A DNA stretch of 64,000 nucleotides from Qipengyuania vesicularis. Its GTDB lineage: Bacteria > Pseudomonadota > Alphaproteobacteria > Sphingomonadales > Sphingomonadaceae. Location: assembly GCF_019711415.1 (NCBI RefSeq), contig NZ_JAIGNJ010000004.1:124001-188000 (forward strand), read 5' to 3'. Every line of letters starts with the position of its first letter. Position 1 is the stretch's first letter. The translations under genes were made by a program, and so were the position numbers. The notes under the pieces were generated by a model, which was given only the letters and a program-made list of their open reading frames with translations, made no database searches and had not been told where the DNA came from. Of the stretch, positions 1 through 7,362 are shown piece after piece.

Positions 1-356
1 ATGACGAGACACTGGGGTCGCGGATCAAGCGACTGCGGGTATCACGAGGGTTTACCATGCAGGGTCTCGCCGACCGTGTCGGGGTCAGCAAGCCGACCTT
101 GTGGAAATGGGAAGGCGACCAGGTCCGCCCGCGCCACGAGACAATGCAGCGCCTTGCTGCCGAACTCGATGTCAGCGAACTCGAGCTGGCCTATGGTGCC
201 CCGGGGCTTGGCGAAGCCGCGGCGCTCGCGGAGGAACAGGCGATAACCGGAAGCTCGCTTGCCGAGATCGTGCGCGCAAGCCGCAAGCGTATCGCGCAGG
301 CGGCCGGGGTTTCCGAATCGGATGTCGAGATAGTGATTAATTGGGACAGTGAATAA
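1..356 (+). CDS. XRE-family DNA-binding protein, 5' end cut by window
   Basis: The reading frame is open from base 3, so the gene starts outside the window. The first visible residues (around LGSRIKRLRVSRG) and the following QGLADRVGVSKPTLWKWE form a Cro/CI-type helix-turn-helix, which the internal ATG at 57 would cut in half. A short helical tail of about 60 residues follows and ends SDVEIVINWDSE. Such proteins are DNA-binding repressors or activators acting in the cytoplasm; no sensor domain is visible in this part. The fold assignment is direct from sequence; target and ligand are unknown. About 30 bases separate its stop from the region leading to the PagL-like gene, but the two are functionally unlike. 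Confidence 0.8.
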   Translation, partial: DETLGSRIKRLRVSRGFTMQGLADRVGVSKPTLWKWEGDQVRPRHETMQRLAAELDVSELELAYGAPGLGEAAALAEEQAITGSSLAEIVRASRKRIAQAAGVSESDVEIVINWDSE

Positions 357-507
357 ATCTCCCGCGTAAATCAGTGCCTTTTGGCTTATGACTTGGCTTC
401 TCGGGCGTCACGATGGTAAACGCCCATGCAACGGGGCCTTCAGCTTTCCGCAAGTCTCCCAAACTAGAACACGCCGCGAGCCTTGCGGAACGACTGGAGC
501 TATCCAA

Positions 508-1041
508 ATGCGGAGATTTTTCGCGACACTATCGATTGTCGCTGCAGCTTTTGGACTTTCTTCGCCTGCCCAGGCGCAGGAGATTTTCACCGGACTCTAT
601 GTGCACGGCGTCGATACGCCGCTCAGCCTCGACATAGGCGAAGACGGAATGGATGTGCAGGCCGGCTATCGGTTCGCGCCGATCGATGCGGTCGGCGGAA
701 TGGAGCCATACATCATCGCTTCGGCCAATATGGAAGGTGACACCAGCTTTGCCGGCGCGGGCGTGAGCTGGAAGCTCGAGATGGACGATTTCTACCTGCG
801 TCCCGGCATCGGCCTCGTCGTCCACGATGGCCCCACGGAACGGCGTGATCCCGACACGCAAATCCGCAACGATCTGGGCAGCCGTGTCCTTTTCCAGCCC
901 GAGATCGCGCTCGGCTTCAACGTATCGGAGCGCGTTTCGATCGAAGCGAGCTGGATTCACATCAGCAACGCCAATGTCTTCGATCGCGGACAGAACCCTG
1001 GGATCGACATGATGGGGCTCCGGATCAACCTCAGAATGTGA
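508..1041 (+). CDS. pagL: PagL-like lipid A 3-O-deacylase (acyloxyacyl hydrolase)
   Basis: A 177-residue outer-membrane protein with an N-terminal signal peptide cleaved after about residue 24 (AQAQ). PagL enzymes remove the 3-O-linked acyl chain from lipid A at the outer membrane. The C-terminal block SWIHISNA (H151, S153) is the characteristic PagL His-x-Ser active-site motif, followed by NPGID with D167, which could serve as the acidic member in place of the usual Glu. Alternating hydrophobic stretches fit an eight-strand beta-barrel and the chain ends in the typical terminal strand (LRINLRM). I chose the ATG at 508 over an in-frame start at 388 because it begins the signal peptide and has TGGAG about 8 bases upstream. 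Acyl-chain specificity cannot be read. Confidence 0.85.
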   Translation: MRRFFATLSIVAAAFGLSSPAQAQEIFTGLYVHGVDTPLSLDIGEDGMDVQAGYRFAPIDAVGGMEPYIIASANMEGDTSFAGAGVSWKLEMDDFYLRPGIGLVVHDGPTERRDPDTQIRNDLGSRVLFQPEIALGFNVSERVSIEASWIHISNANVFDRGQNPGIDMMGLRINLRM

Positions 1042-1083
1042 GGCTGCGGCGAGATCATTCTCGCGCCAGTTCGAACTCCTGGA

Positions 1084-1119
1084 GAAACGAAAAGGGCGGC
1101 ACCTTTTGGTACCGCCCTT
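1084..1119 (-). terminator. Rho-independent terminator of rplJL
   Basis: Inverted repeat AAGGGCGG (1092-1099) and CCGCCCTT (1112-1119), extended inward by complementary ACC/GGT bases. Read on the minus strand it is followed by TTTCGTTTC. It lies about 40 bases past the rplL stop and also sits beyond the convergent pagL-like gene. Confidence 0.85.
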
Positions 1120-1161
1120 CGCGTGATCTCGCGGAACGAGATCGAAGCGTAAGCGAATGGC

Positions 1162-1539
1162 TTACTTGAGCTCGACGGTACCGCCGGCTGCTTCGATCTT
1201 GCCCTTGATTTCTTCGGCTTCAGCCTTGTTGACGCCTTCCTTGAGCGCCTTGGGTGCGCCTTCGACAAGAGCCTTGGCTTCGGTGAGGCCGAGACCGGTG
1301 ATGGCACGGACTTCCTTGATGACCTGGATCTTCTTGCCACCGTCGCCGGTGAGGACGACGTCGAATTCGTCCTTTTCTTCAGCAGCGGCACCTGCGTCAC
1401 CGCCGCCGGCCGGGCCAGCAACAGCAACAGCAGCAGCGGCGCTCACGCCCCACTCTTCTTCAAGTGCCTTGGCAAGCTCAGCGGCTTCCATGACGGTCAG
1501 CTTCGACAGTTCTTCAACAAGCTTGGCGATATCAGCCAT
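1162..1539 (-). CDS. rplL: 50S ribosomal protein L7/L12
   Basis: A 125-residue protein that forms the stalk of the large ribosomal subunit and recruits translation GTPases. All family parts are present: an N-terminal dimerisation helix ([27 protein letters not shown]), an Ala/Gly-rich hinge (about residues 34-52) and the globular C-terminal domain with [19 protein letters not shown] and the end [10 protein letters not shown]. Length is normal for the family. It is the distal gene of a two-gene unit, 81 bases after rplJ, and is followed by a strong terminator. In most bacteria this pair precedes rpoBC directly; here it does not. Confidence 0.98.
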   Translation of the reverse strand: MADIAKLVEELSKLTVMEAAELAKALEEEWGVSAAAAVAVAGPAGGGDAGAAAEEKDEFDVVLTGDGGKKIQVIKEVRAITGLGLTEAKALVEGAPKALKEGVNKAEAEEIKGKIEAAGGTVELK

Positions 1540-1620
1540 GATGTTTCACTCCAATAAATAGGCCGGGGTGCCCATCCGGGTCTGCCCCGATGAATATGTG
1601 TTCGTGCGTCGAACCAGCTC

Positions 1621-2136
1621 TTACGCGGCTTCCTTGGCGGCATATGCGCCGAAGACACGTGCGAGCTTGGCTGCGGGTGCGTTGACGACCTGGGCAACCT
1701 TGGTTGCCGGTGCGTTGACGAGACCCACGATCTTGCCGCGAAGTTCGTCGAGGCTCGGCATCGAGGCGAGTGCCTTGACCCCAGCTTCATCGAGCTTCTG
1801 CGCGCCCATCGAACCGCCGACGATTTCGAGCTTGTCGGTCGTCTTGGCGAATTCCACCACAGCCTTTGCGGCTGCAACCGGATCCTCGGAATAACCAAGG
1901 GCGGTCGGACCGGACAGGTACTCGTCGAGACCTGCGTAGTCGGTGTCCTTCAGGGCGAGCTTGGCGAGACGGTTCTTCGCAACCTTGTAGGACGCACCGG
2001 CTTCACGCATCTTCGTGCGCAGTTCGGTCGACTGAGCAACCGAAAGGCCCAGGTTGCGGGTCACGACGACCACGCCAGCCTGGTTGAAGACTTCGCTGAG
2101 CTGGGCGACCGAATCGGCTTTCTGCGAACGATCCAT
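1621..2136 (-). CDS. rplJ: 50S ribosomal protein L10
   Basis: A 171-residue L10 protein, base of the L7/L12 stalk. The N-terminal rRNA-binding domain shows [20 protein letters not shown] and [23 protein letters not shown]; the C-terminal helix that binds L12 dimers is Ala/Val-rich. I chose ATG at 2136 (MDRSQK) instead of the in-frame ATG at 2151 because AAGGAG lies 6 bases before the former and the family usually starts this way. The gene leads a short rplJ-rplL unit with its own upstream leader of about 250 bases. L10 commonly represses its own operon by binding this leader. Confidence 0.97.
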   Translation of the reverse strand: MDRSQKADSVAQLSEVFNQAGVVVVTRNLGLSVAQSTELRTKMREAGASYKVAKNRLAKLALKDTDYAGLDEYLSGPTALGYSEDPVAAAKAVVEFAKTTDKLEIVGGSMGAQKLDEAGVKALASMPSLDELRGKIVGLVNAPATKVAQVVNAPAAKLARVFGAYAAKEAA

Positions 2137-2445
2137 GCCATACTCCTTCACTATGACCCCGCCGGATGGCTCCGCCGGGATCGGCTACGTTTGTCCGTGC
2201 CGAAACAACGACACGGGCGAGTCCGTTGATGGGGGAAGGAGTGCGCCAAATGGCGCGAAACGGCGGGCGCCAAGGCCTGCCGGAAATTCTCTTTTCCCCG
2301 TCTAGGCTGGAAATTAAGACCGGCAAATCCCGGTCACCAACTGTCTCGGACGGATTGCCGCTTCCGGATCGCTCCGGGAACGGACGGGCGCGCATTTAGC
2401 GGGCAGGGCGACAGAGTCAAGCGAATTGCCGCGGTTGGGGGCCGG
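2137..2445 (-). promoter_or_regulatory. rplJL promoter and leader region
   Basis: About 300 bases without a gene. On the minus strand TTGACT (2415-2420) is followed after 16 bases by TAAATG (2393-2398), a plausible housekeeping promoter giving a leader of roughly 240 nt. Near the 3' end of the leader GATCCC and GGGGTC can pair (including one G-U) around an inner GGA/TCC stem just upstream of the L10 ribosome-binding site. This placement suits L10 autoregulation, but I could not match it to the L10-leader consensus by eye. Confidence 0.45.
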
Positions 2446-3384
2446 TCAATTCCCTTTTTCTGAGCCTCTGCGAACGACAAGCTCTCCGGCCGCCTGGGCC
2501 ATGCCGCCATTGTCATGCGCTACTCCGGGCACGGTGCGCAGCGTCCAGTTGAATGCCCAGTCCTGCCTGCGCGCCATCTCCCGACCGAATTCAAAGAAGA
2601 ACTTGCCTCGCGCCAGGCGATGTTCGCCTTGGAGCATCGCTCCCTCGGATCGATTGAGGCTCTCGTGCCGAGGGTCCGCATCCTCTTCGCCCAGAAGGAC
2701 GACCACATCGCTCGCCAAGGCGGATTGCAGGTCATCTGGCACAAGGTCGAGTCCGTTCAAGCCGTAGGGATAGGGGAAGGCAAATGTCGGCAGGGTATAC
2801 CAGCCGGCATTGGCAAGAATGTAGCGCAGCACCCTCGGATTGCGCTGGGTCAGCAAGAAGCGGTGGACGAATTGCGAACCCGCCGAATGCCCGTAGAGCG
2901 TATAGCCCTCCTGCTTCCCACCGATCCTGGCCACGACGTTGTCGAACAGCGGTTCGATCGCGGCGAAGCTCCATTCGGACCTTTCGCGCAGATCGGTCCG
3001 GCCTCGCTTCACGACATGGCCGAGATTATATTCGTGCGATCCGCGGAACGACCCGCGGCCGAACTCCGGTACGATCACAATGAAGCCGCGTTCCTGCGCG
3101 ATGGCCTGCCATTGGGCGAGGTATCGATCAGCATCGCGGTTCATGCCGTGCATCACCACCAGTATCGGCGCTTCCTCCGCGGCAACCGCGGTGGGAATGA
3201 ATGCGTGTACCTTGAGTGCGGGACCACGCCAGCCATCGAAGCGGAATTCATGCGCCCCCTCGGGAAGCCTTTCGGCAGGTTCGGTCTTCTCGCTTCCAGC
3301 CTGCTGTGCAGCGAGAGGTGCCGCCGGAAGACATAGCAGCGCCGCCAAGAGCATCTGCGCGACGGCGGGAAAACGAGTCGTCAT
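2446..3384 (-). CDS. Exported alpha/beta-hydrolase (esterase-like)
   Basis: A 312-residue protein with a signal peptide (to about residue 26, PLAAQQ), so probably periplasmic or secreted. The alpha/beta-hydrolase core is clear: ILVVMHGMNRDADRY forms the oxyanion-hole region, LYGHSAGSQF carries the nucleophile elbow Ser, an acidic residue in LLGEEDADPRHE follows a core strand, and VPGVAHDNGGM holds the likely catalytic His. The pattern resembles the poly(3-hydroxybutyrate) depolymerase/feruloyl-esterase branch, but substrate cannot be assigned. No strong Shine-Dalgarno precedes the ATG at 3384. It is divergent from the AraC regulator, which might control it. Confidence 0.8.
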   Translation of the reverse strand: MTTRFPAVAQMLLAALLCLPAAPLAAQQAGSEKTEPAERLPEGAHEFRFDGWRGPALKVHAFIPTAVAAEEAPILVVMHGMNRDADRYLAQWQAIAQERGFIVIVPEFGRGSFRGSHEYNLGHVVKRGRTDLRERSEWSFAAIEPLFDNVVARIGGKQEGYTLYGHSAGSQFVHRFLLTQRNPRVLRYILANAGWYTLPTFAFPYPYGLNGLDLVPDDLQSALASDVVVLLGEEDADPRHESLNRSEGAMLQGEHRLARGKFFFEFGREMARRQDWAFNWTLRTVPGVAHDNGGMAQAAGELVVRRGSEKGN

Positions 3385-3510
3385 GTGCCGCTTATGCCGC
3401 GCAAGTGCACGGATGACGAGAGCACAAGGTGCGCCCCGCAGCCCTAGATCGGCCGAGTTCGGGACAATTGCGCTTCAGCTTTCCCGCGAGACACAATAGA
3501 AGTAGGCGTC

Positions 3511-4344
3511 ATGCTGTCGAAAGTGGATCCGAGGGGCGCAAAGCCCGATCACCGGTCCGGCTCCTACGAAGCCTGGCAGCTGGGCCCCTCCGGATGCGGC
3601 ATCGTCGATCTCGCTTGGCACACATATATCGGACATGATCGACCCGAGGTTCACCGGCTGCTGCCGCATTCGGAACCCTCGCTCGTCATCCGGAGGCGCT
3701 TCAGCAGAAACGGGGAGACCAGCAATCTCCGGTTCGAGATCACGCAGATCAGCCCCGATGGCGGCACCTACAGTCCCGAACCGGGTGAGGAGATGTTCGG
3801 CCTGAGGCTGTGTCCGGAAGTGCTGGAGCCGCAGCTCGGTATTCGCGCTGCGGATATGAATGGGCAGGACCTGGAATTGCCAACAAGGCTGGCGCTTGCC
3901 ATCGAACCGGCGAGACGGCTTGCCGGTCGAGAGCATTTTTCGGAGGCGTGGCGCGCGATGCTAGCAGCGATCAAGCCCTTGGCATCGACAGGGTCGACCG
4001 ACCGCCTGGGTCGTGCGGCTGCGTTGTCGAGAGCATCGGGCGGCAGGATCACACCGGCCGAACTCGCACGGTTGGTCGATCTTAGCCCGAGGCACTTGCG
4101 CCGGGGGTTTTCAGAGCGCTTCGGCCTTTCCCCGCGTGGCTGGGCGAGGCGCTTGCGCATCACAGCCGCCATGCTCGAAGCCGAGCGCTCCGACCGTCCC
4201 GATTGGGCGGGGATTGCGGCAGGACATCGCTTCTCCGACCAGGCTCACATGATCCGCGAATGCCGCGCGATCCTCGGGCGGAGCCCCTCGAAGATCCATG
4301 CCGAGCGCAGGCCCATGGCCGTTTCTTTCAATATCTCCGACTGA
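3511..4344 (+). CDS. AraC-family transcriptional regulator
   Basis: A 277-residue regulator. The C-terminal third carries the two helix-turn-helix units of the AraC/XylS family: ITPAELARLVDLSPRHLRRGFSERFGLSPRGWARRLRI for the first, and the second running through WAGIAAGHRFSDQAHMIRECRAILGRSPSKI, with the usual RxxGxSPxxW-like junction. The N-terminal about 160 residues resemble the AraC-type ligand domain but lack a motif naming the effector. It is 126 bases from the divergent hydrolase gene and 43 bases upstream of the secreted beta-rich protein gene, either of which is a candidate target. Confidence 0.88.
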   Translation: MLSKVDPRGAKPDHRSGSYEAWQLGPSGCGIVDLAWHTYIGHDRPEVHRLLPHSEPSLVIRRRFSRNGETSNLRFEITQISPDGGTYSPEPGEEMFGLRLCPEVLEPQLGIRAADMNGQDLELPTRLALAIEPARRLAGREHFSEAWRAMLAAIKPLASTGSTDRLGRAAALSRASGGRITPAELARLVDLSPRHLRRGFSERFGLSPRGWARRLRITAAMLEAERSDRPDWAGIAAGHRFSDQAHMIRECRAILGRSPSKIHAERRPMAVSFNISD

Positions 4345-4387
4345 ACGACGTCGATCCTGTCCGCCTTGAAATCGGCAGGAGATTGGA

Positions 4388-5512
4388 ATGTATCGGGCAA
4401 TACTGGCGCTGTTAGCGCTCGCGCTACCGGCCACGGCGACGGCGCAGGATGAGCGAGCTCTCGATTGGGCAGGGCAGAGAGTAGACCTCGCGCAAGGCGG
4501 GGCCAATGCGACCATCGAGACGATCGACGGCGTCGAGGCCCTCGTGCTCACGCGCGGATTGGCGATGCTGGAGGGCGTCGAGTTTTCCGAAGGGGTCATC
4601 GAGTTCGACCTCGCCTTCGACGAGGCCTTCGGTTTTGGAGGGCCTGTATGGCATGTCGCCGAGGACGGACGGCAGGAATATTTCTACATCCGCCAGCACA
4701 AGTCGGGGCAGCCCGATGCGGGGCAGTATACCCCGATGCGCAATGGCCTGACTTCCTGGCAGATATTCACCGACCGCGATGCCCTCGCACCGCTCGGCTT
4801 CACCTATGAAGGCTGGAACCACTTCAAGATGGTCGTCGTGGGTGACCGGGCGGATATCTATTTCAATGGCAGCCGCATGCCAGCCCTGCATATTCCCGAT
4901 CTGGCGTCCGATAGCGGTGCGGGCCGCCTGGGATTCAGGGCGTCGGGGCCGCAGGCGAGGATTGCTTTCGCGAACCTCTCGATCCGCGAGCTTGGCCCGC
5001 ACGACGTGATCGTCGGTACTCCTTCGGGCGAACGTGAGGCGCCAGGGGGAGCGATAACCCGCTGGTCGGTCAGCGACCCGTTCCCCGAAGCACTGGTTCA
5101 GGACCAGCCGGTCCTTCCTGGCCTTCCGGTCAGCCTGCCCGGTGCTGCAACTCTCGAGGTCGAAACCAGCGGTATCGCCGATATATCGCGGGTGGCTGCG
5201 CTAGGAGATGAGGCAGACACGGTCATCGTCTCGACCCGTATCCGGTCCGATCGCGCCAGGCAGGTGCGCTTGAAGTTCGGCTACTCGGATCGCGTCCGGC
5301 TCTTCCTCAACGGCCGCTTGGTGTTCGAAGGCGAGGCGGGTTGGCGCAGCAGGGATCACTTCTTCCTTGGTACGATCGGTTTTCACGATACCGTGGTGCT
5401 ACCGCTTCAGGAGGGTGAGAACCTGCTTCAGGCTGCGGTCTCCGAAACCTTCGGCGGCTGGGGTTTTGCGGGTGCGATTGCCGAGAGGGACGGCATTATC
5501 ATCCTGCCATAG
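4388..5512 (+). CDS. Exported two-domain beta-rich protein, possible lectin/glucanase fold
   Basis: A 374-residue protein with a signal peptide (ATATAQD, cleavage near residue 20). Residues about 25-205 read like a concanavalin-A/LamG-type jelly roll: VIEFDLAFDE, HFKMVVVGDRADIYFNG and the closing AFANLSIREL are typical strands. A second domain (about 215-374) has RQVRLKFGYSDRVRLFLNGRLVFEG and LPLQEGENLLQAAVSETFGGWGF, like galactose-binding or PA14-type accessory domains. No catalytic residues can be named. It follows the AraC gene by 43 bases and ends at a terminator, so the two could form a unit. Function unknown; a carbohydrate-related role is only an inference from fold. Confidence 0.7.
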   Translation: MYRAILALLALALPATATAQDERALDWAGQRVDLAQGGANATIETIDGVEALVLTRGLAMLEGVEFSEGVIEFDLAFDEAFGFGGPVWHVAEDGRQEYFYIRQHKSGQPDAGQYTPMRNGLTSWQIFTDRDALAPLGFTYEGWNHFKMVVVGDRADIYFNGSRMPALHIPDLASDSGAGRLGFRASGPQARIAFANLSIRELGPHDVIVGTPSGEREAPGGAITRWSVSDPFPEALVQDQPVLPGLPVSLPGAATLEVETSGIADISRVAALGDEADTVIVSTRIRSDRARQVRLKFGYSDRVRLFLNGRLVFEGEAGWRSRDHFFLGTIGFHDTVVLPLQEGENLLQAAVSETFGGWGFAGAIAERDGIIILP

Positions 5513-5523
5513 CCCGAAAATGA

Positions 5524-5557
5524 AAGGGCCGCCCCGACCGGAGTCGGGACGGCCCTT
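5524..5557. terminator. Terminator shared by convergent genes
   Basis: A 15-base stem with one mismatch, AAGGGCCG.CCCGAC (5524-5538) against GTCGGG.CGGCCCTT (5543-5557), loop CGGA. Read on the minus strand it is followed by TTTCATTTT, read on the plus strand by the weaker TTGTGTTG. It lies between the convergent lectin-like gene and the XRE gene. Confidence 0.8.
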
Positions 5558-5580
5558 GTGTTGCGATGCCGAGCGAGCTG

Positions 5581-5778
5581 TCAGTCCGTTTCGTAAGCCA
5601 GCAGGTCGCCCGGCTGGCAGTCGAGTTCGCGGCAGATCGCTTCGAGGGTCGAGAAGCGGATGGCCTTGGCCTTGCCGGTCTTCAGGATCGACAGATTGGC
5701 CAGGGTTAGGCCGACGCGTTCGGCAAGCTCGGTCAGCGTCATGCGGCGGGCGTGGAGGATATCGTCGAGCTTGACCAT
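5581..5778 (-). CDS. Small XRE-family regulator (YozG-like)
   Basis: A 65-residue single-domain Cro/CI-type helix-turn-helix protein: MTLTELAERVGLTLANLSILKTGKAKAIRFSTLEAICRELDCQPGDLL. I chose the ATG at 5778 (MVKLDDIL) because AAGGA lies about 9 bases upstream and homologues I know begin so; a GTG/ATG at 5808 overlapping the previous stop would add ten residues. It is the last gene of the small protein / DUF2975 / XRE group and follows the DUF2975 gene by 26 bases. This pairing of a DUF2975 membrane protein with a tiny XRE protein is common, suggesting membrane-linked regulation. Likely autoregulatory, given the repeat-rich region upstream of the group. Confidence 0.85.
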   Translation of the reverse strand: MVKLDDILHARRMTLTELAERVGLTLANLSILKTGKAKAIRFSTLEAICRELDCQPGDLLAYETD

Positions 5779-5804
5779 GATCCGGGTTCCTTCTTCAGCT
5801 GGCA

Positions 5805-6341
5805 TCACACGGTCCCCTCGAGATCAGCGCGCATCGCCGCTCCATGGCGGAACACGCGAGCGAGGATGAACAGGACAAGGGCGACGAAGATGCCGGTCAG
5901 CGAGAACTCGATGTCCAGAGTGTAGAGGTCTTCTTTGACCTGCTTCGCGATGAATGTGGCGATCGCCCCGGCCGGAATCTTGATGCATTCGATGATCACC
6001 ACGATCCAGGCCATCCGGCGCAGGCGATCGGCATTTTCTGCGATGAAGGGGTCCCCATCGCCAACCGAGTTGATCATCTGCTTGAGCGCCCTGAGGAAGA
6101 CGAATGCGAGGCCCACGGTGGCAGCTATGAGGAGTATCACAAGGGCGAGAAACACTGCGACAGTGCCGACACTGATGACGGCGTCGGGCAACATCTCGTC
6201 TGCGATATGGCTCTGGCTAAGCAAGACAACGGGGGCGAGGACGATCAGGCCGATGAAGAGCGCTCCAAGCAGGACCTGGAAGATGGTCGTCAAAATCCGG
6301 GCCGCCTTGAGCAGGCCGTCGTTGGGCAAGGTCTCGGTCAT
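5805..6341 (-). CDS. DUF2975 membrane protein
   Basis: A 178-residue inner-membrane protein with four predicted helices: ILTTIFQVLLGALFIGLIVLA (about 15-40), TVAVFLALVILLIAATVGLAFVF (about 58-83), MAWIVVIIECIKIPAGAIATF (about 109-131) and FSLTGIFVALVLFILARVF (about 145-165). The GDPFIAENADRLRRMAWIVV block between helices 2 and 3 is the DUF2975 hallmark. GGAG sits 7 bases before the ATG. Biochemical role unknown; the constant partnership with a small XRE regulator immediately downstream suggests it senses membrane state or holds the regulator, which is inference. Confidence 0.85.
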   Translation of the reverse strand: MTETLPNDGLLKAARILTTIFQVLLGALFIGLIVLAPVVLLSQSHIADEMLPDAVISVGTVAVFLALVILLIAATVGLAFVFLRALKQMINSVGDGDPFIAENADRLRRMAWIVVIIECIKIPAGAIATFIAKQVKEDLYTLDIEFSLTGIFVALVLFILARVFRHGAAMRADLEGTV

Positions 6342-6363
6342 TTCAAACTCCAGTCGTCCGGTC

Positions 6364-6492
6364 TCAGGCGAGGGTCGGCGCTTCGATCACTGCCACCGGC
6401 GGCGTGGGGACCGTGGTGATCAGCTGCATCGAGAAAATGGTGATCGTGATGGCTGCAACGGCAGCGGCGAGATGGTTGTGCAAACGGGTCAT
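6364..6492 (-). CDS. Small single-span membrane or exported protein, 42 aa
   Basis: Short gene: start CAT at 6490-6492, stop TCA at 6364-6366. AAGGAG is placed 8 bases before the ATG, a strong ribosome-binding site. The product begins MTRLHNHLAAAVAAITITIF, a single hydrophobic segment after a short basic N-terminus, followed by a Pro/Val/Ala-rich tail ending EAPTLA. It could be a membrane anchor or a secreted peptide with an uncleaved or cleaved signal. It is the first gene of the group with DUF2975 (22 bases on) and the XRE regulator, so it is probably co-transcribed. Function unknown. Confidence 0.65.
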   Translation of the reverse strand: MTRLHNHLAAAVAAITITIFSMQLITTVPTPPVAVIEAPTLA

Positions 6493-6626
6493 TTATCGAA
6501 CTCCTTGATCTTCAATATCGATAATCAATAATCCGAGTCGGCCATATTGTCAATCGATAATATCGAGTTTCGATATGTATGGTGTCGTTTTGCGATAACC
6601 TCCCCGAGGCGCGGGGTCGATAAGTG
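6493..6626. promoter_or_regulatory. AT-rich operator-like region with repeated ATCGATA motifs
   Basis: The space between the minus-strand small gene and the plus-strand DUF4956 gene contains at least six related motifs: TATCGA (6494-6499), TATCGATAAT (6516-6525), ATCGATAA (6553-6560), TATCGA (6561-6566), TTTCGATAT (6568-6576) and TCGATAA (6617-6623). The local composition is much richer in AT than its surroundings. ATCGAT is itself palindromic, as expected for a dimeric regulator. The small XRE protein encoded two genes on is the natural candidate to bind. Confidence 0.55.
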
Positions 6627-6684
6627 GCGGAATTGTCGTGCGAAGCGGATACCTCTATAGATGGCCGGGGGAGGGGTGCAGGCC

Positions 6685-7353
6685 ATGGTCTTTCGCGCAT
6701 TGTTCGTTCGGCTCACGCTGTTCTACCTGGTGGTGACAGGCGCGGTGATGGGTGTTGTCGCGCTCGCCCCTTCGCTTGCCCATTTCCTGCCGCTGGGTGG
6801 CGCTCAGACGCTGCTCAGCCAGACGGCGACGGATCCATTCGGCGGGGTCGAGATCGGTGCCGAGAAGGTCGGCAATCTGAGCAGTTCGATCCTGTGGCTC
6901 TTCGTGGCCGTGGGCGGGGCAATGCTCACGACCATCCCGGTCACCTGGACCTACATGGCCAGCCGCAGCCGGTCCGAATACGATCAGGCGCTGGTGGAAA
7001 CGATGATCGTGTTGCCGATTGCAGTCACGGCGATCGTGGTCATGGTTCACAACTCGCTCGCTTTGGCATTCTCGCTCGCGGGCATTGTGGGTGGGGTTCG
7101 GTTCCGCAATACGCTCAAGAGCTCGGGCGATGCGATCTATATCCTTCTCGCGATCGGCATCGGGCTGGCCGCGGGGATAGGCGCGCTCGAGATCGCGCTC
7201 GTGATGACGGTCATGTTCAACTACGCCTTCGCTACCCTGTGGCTGGTGGATTACGGCGCCAAGGACGGGACACACCGGTATCTGCGCTCGCCTGAAGCTG
7301 CCCAGGATGCGGAGGAACACGACCAGTCCGGCGAGGGTGGTGATCTGGACTGA
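6685..7353 (+). CDS. DUF4956 membrane protein
   Basis: A 222-residue inner-membrane protein. Hydrophobic segments lie near the N-terminus (LFYLVVTGAVMGVVALA), in the middle (LWLFVAVGGAMLTTIPVTW, ALVETMIVLPIAVTAIVVMV) and near the end (IYILLAIGIGLAAGIGALEIALVMTVMFNY). The block AFSLAGIVGGVRFRNTLKSSGDAIYI is diagnostic of DUF4956, a family often found beside polyphosphate-related VTC/CotH-type genes. I start at ATG 6685 because GGAGG is well placed before it; ATG 6661 lacks this. Divergent from the DUF2975 group. Its stop is 9 bases from the convergent kinase-fold gene, and a DUF4956-CotH association would fit, but transcription is opposite. Function unknown. Confidence 0.82.
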   Translation: MVFRALFVRLTLFYLVVTGAVMGVVALAPSLAHFLPLGGAQTLLSQTATDPFGGVEIGAEKVGNLSSSILWLFVAVGGAMLTTIPVTWTYMASRSRSEYDQALVETMIVLPIAVTAIVVMVHNSLALAFSLAGIVGGVRFRNTLKSSGDAIYILLAIGIGLAAGIGALEIALVMTVMFNYAFATLWLVDYGAKDGTHRYLRSPEAAQDAEEHDQSGEGGDLD

Positions 7354-7362
7354 CAAGGCAGC

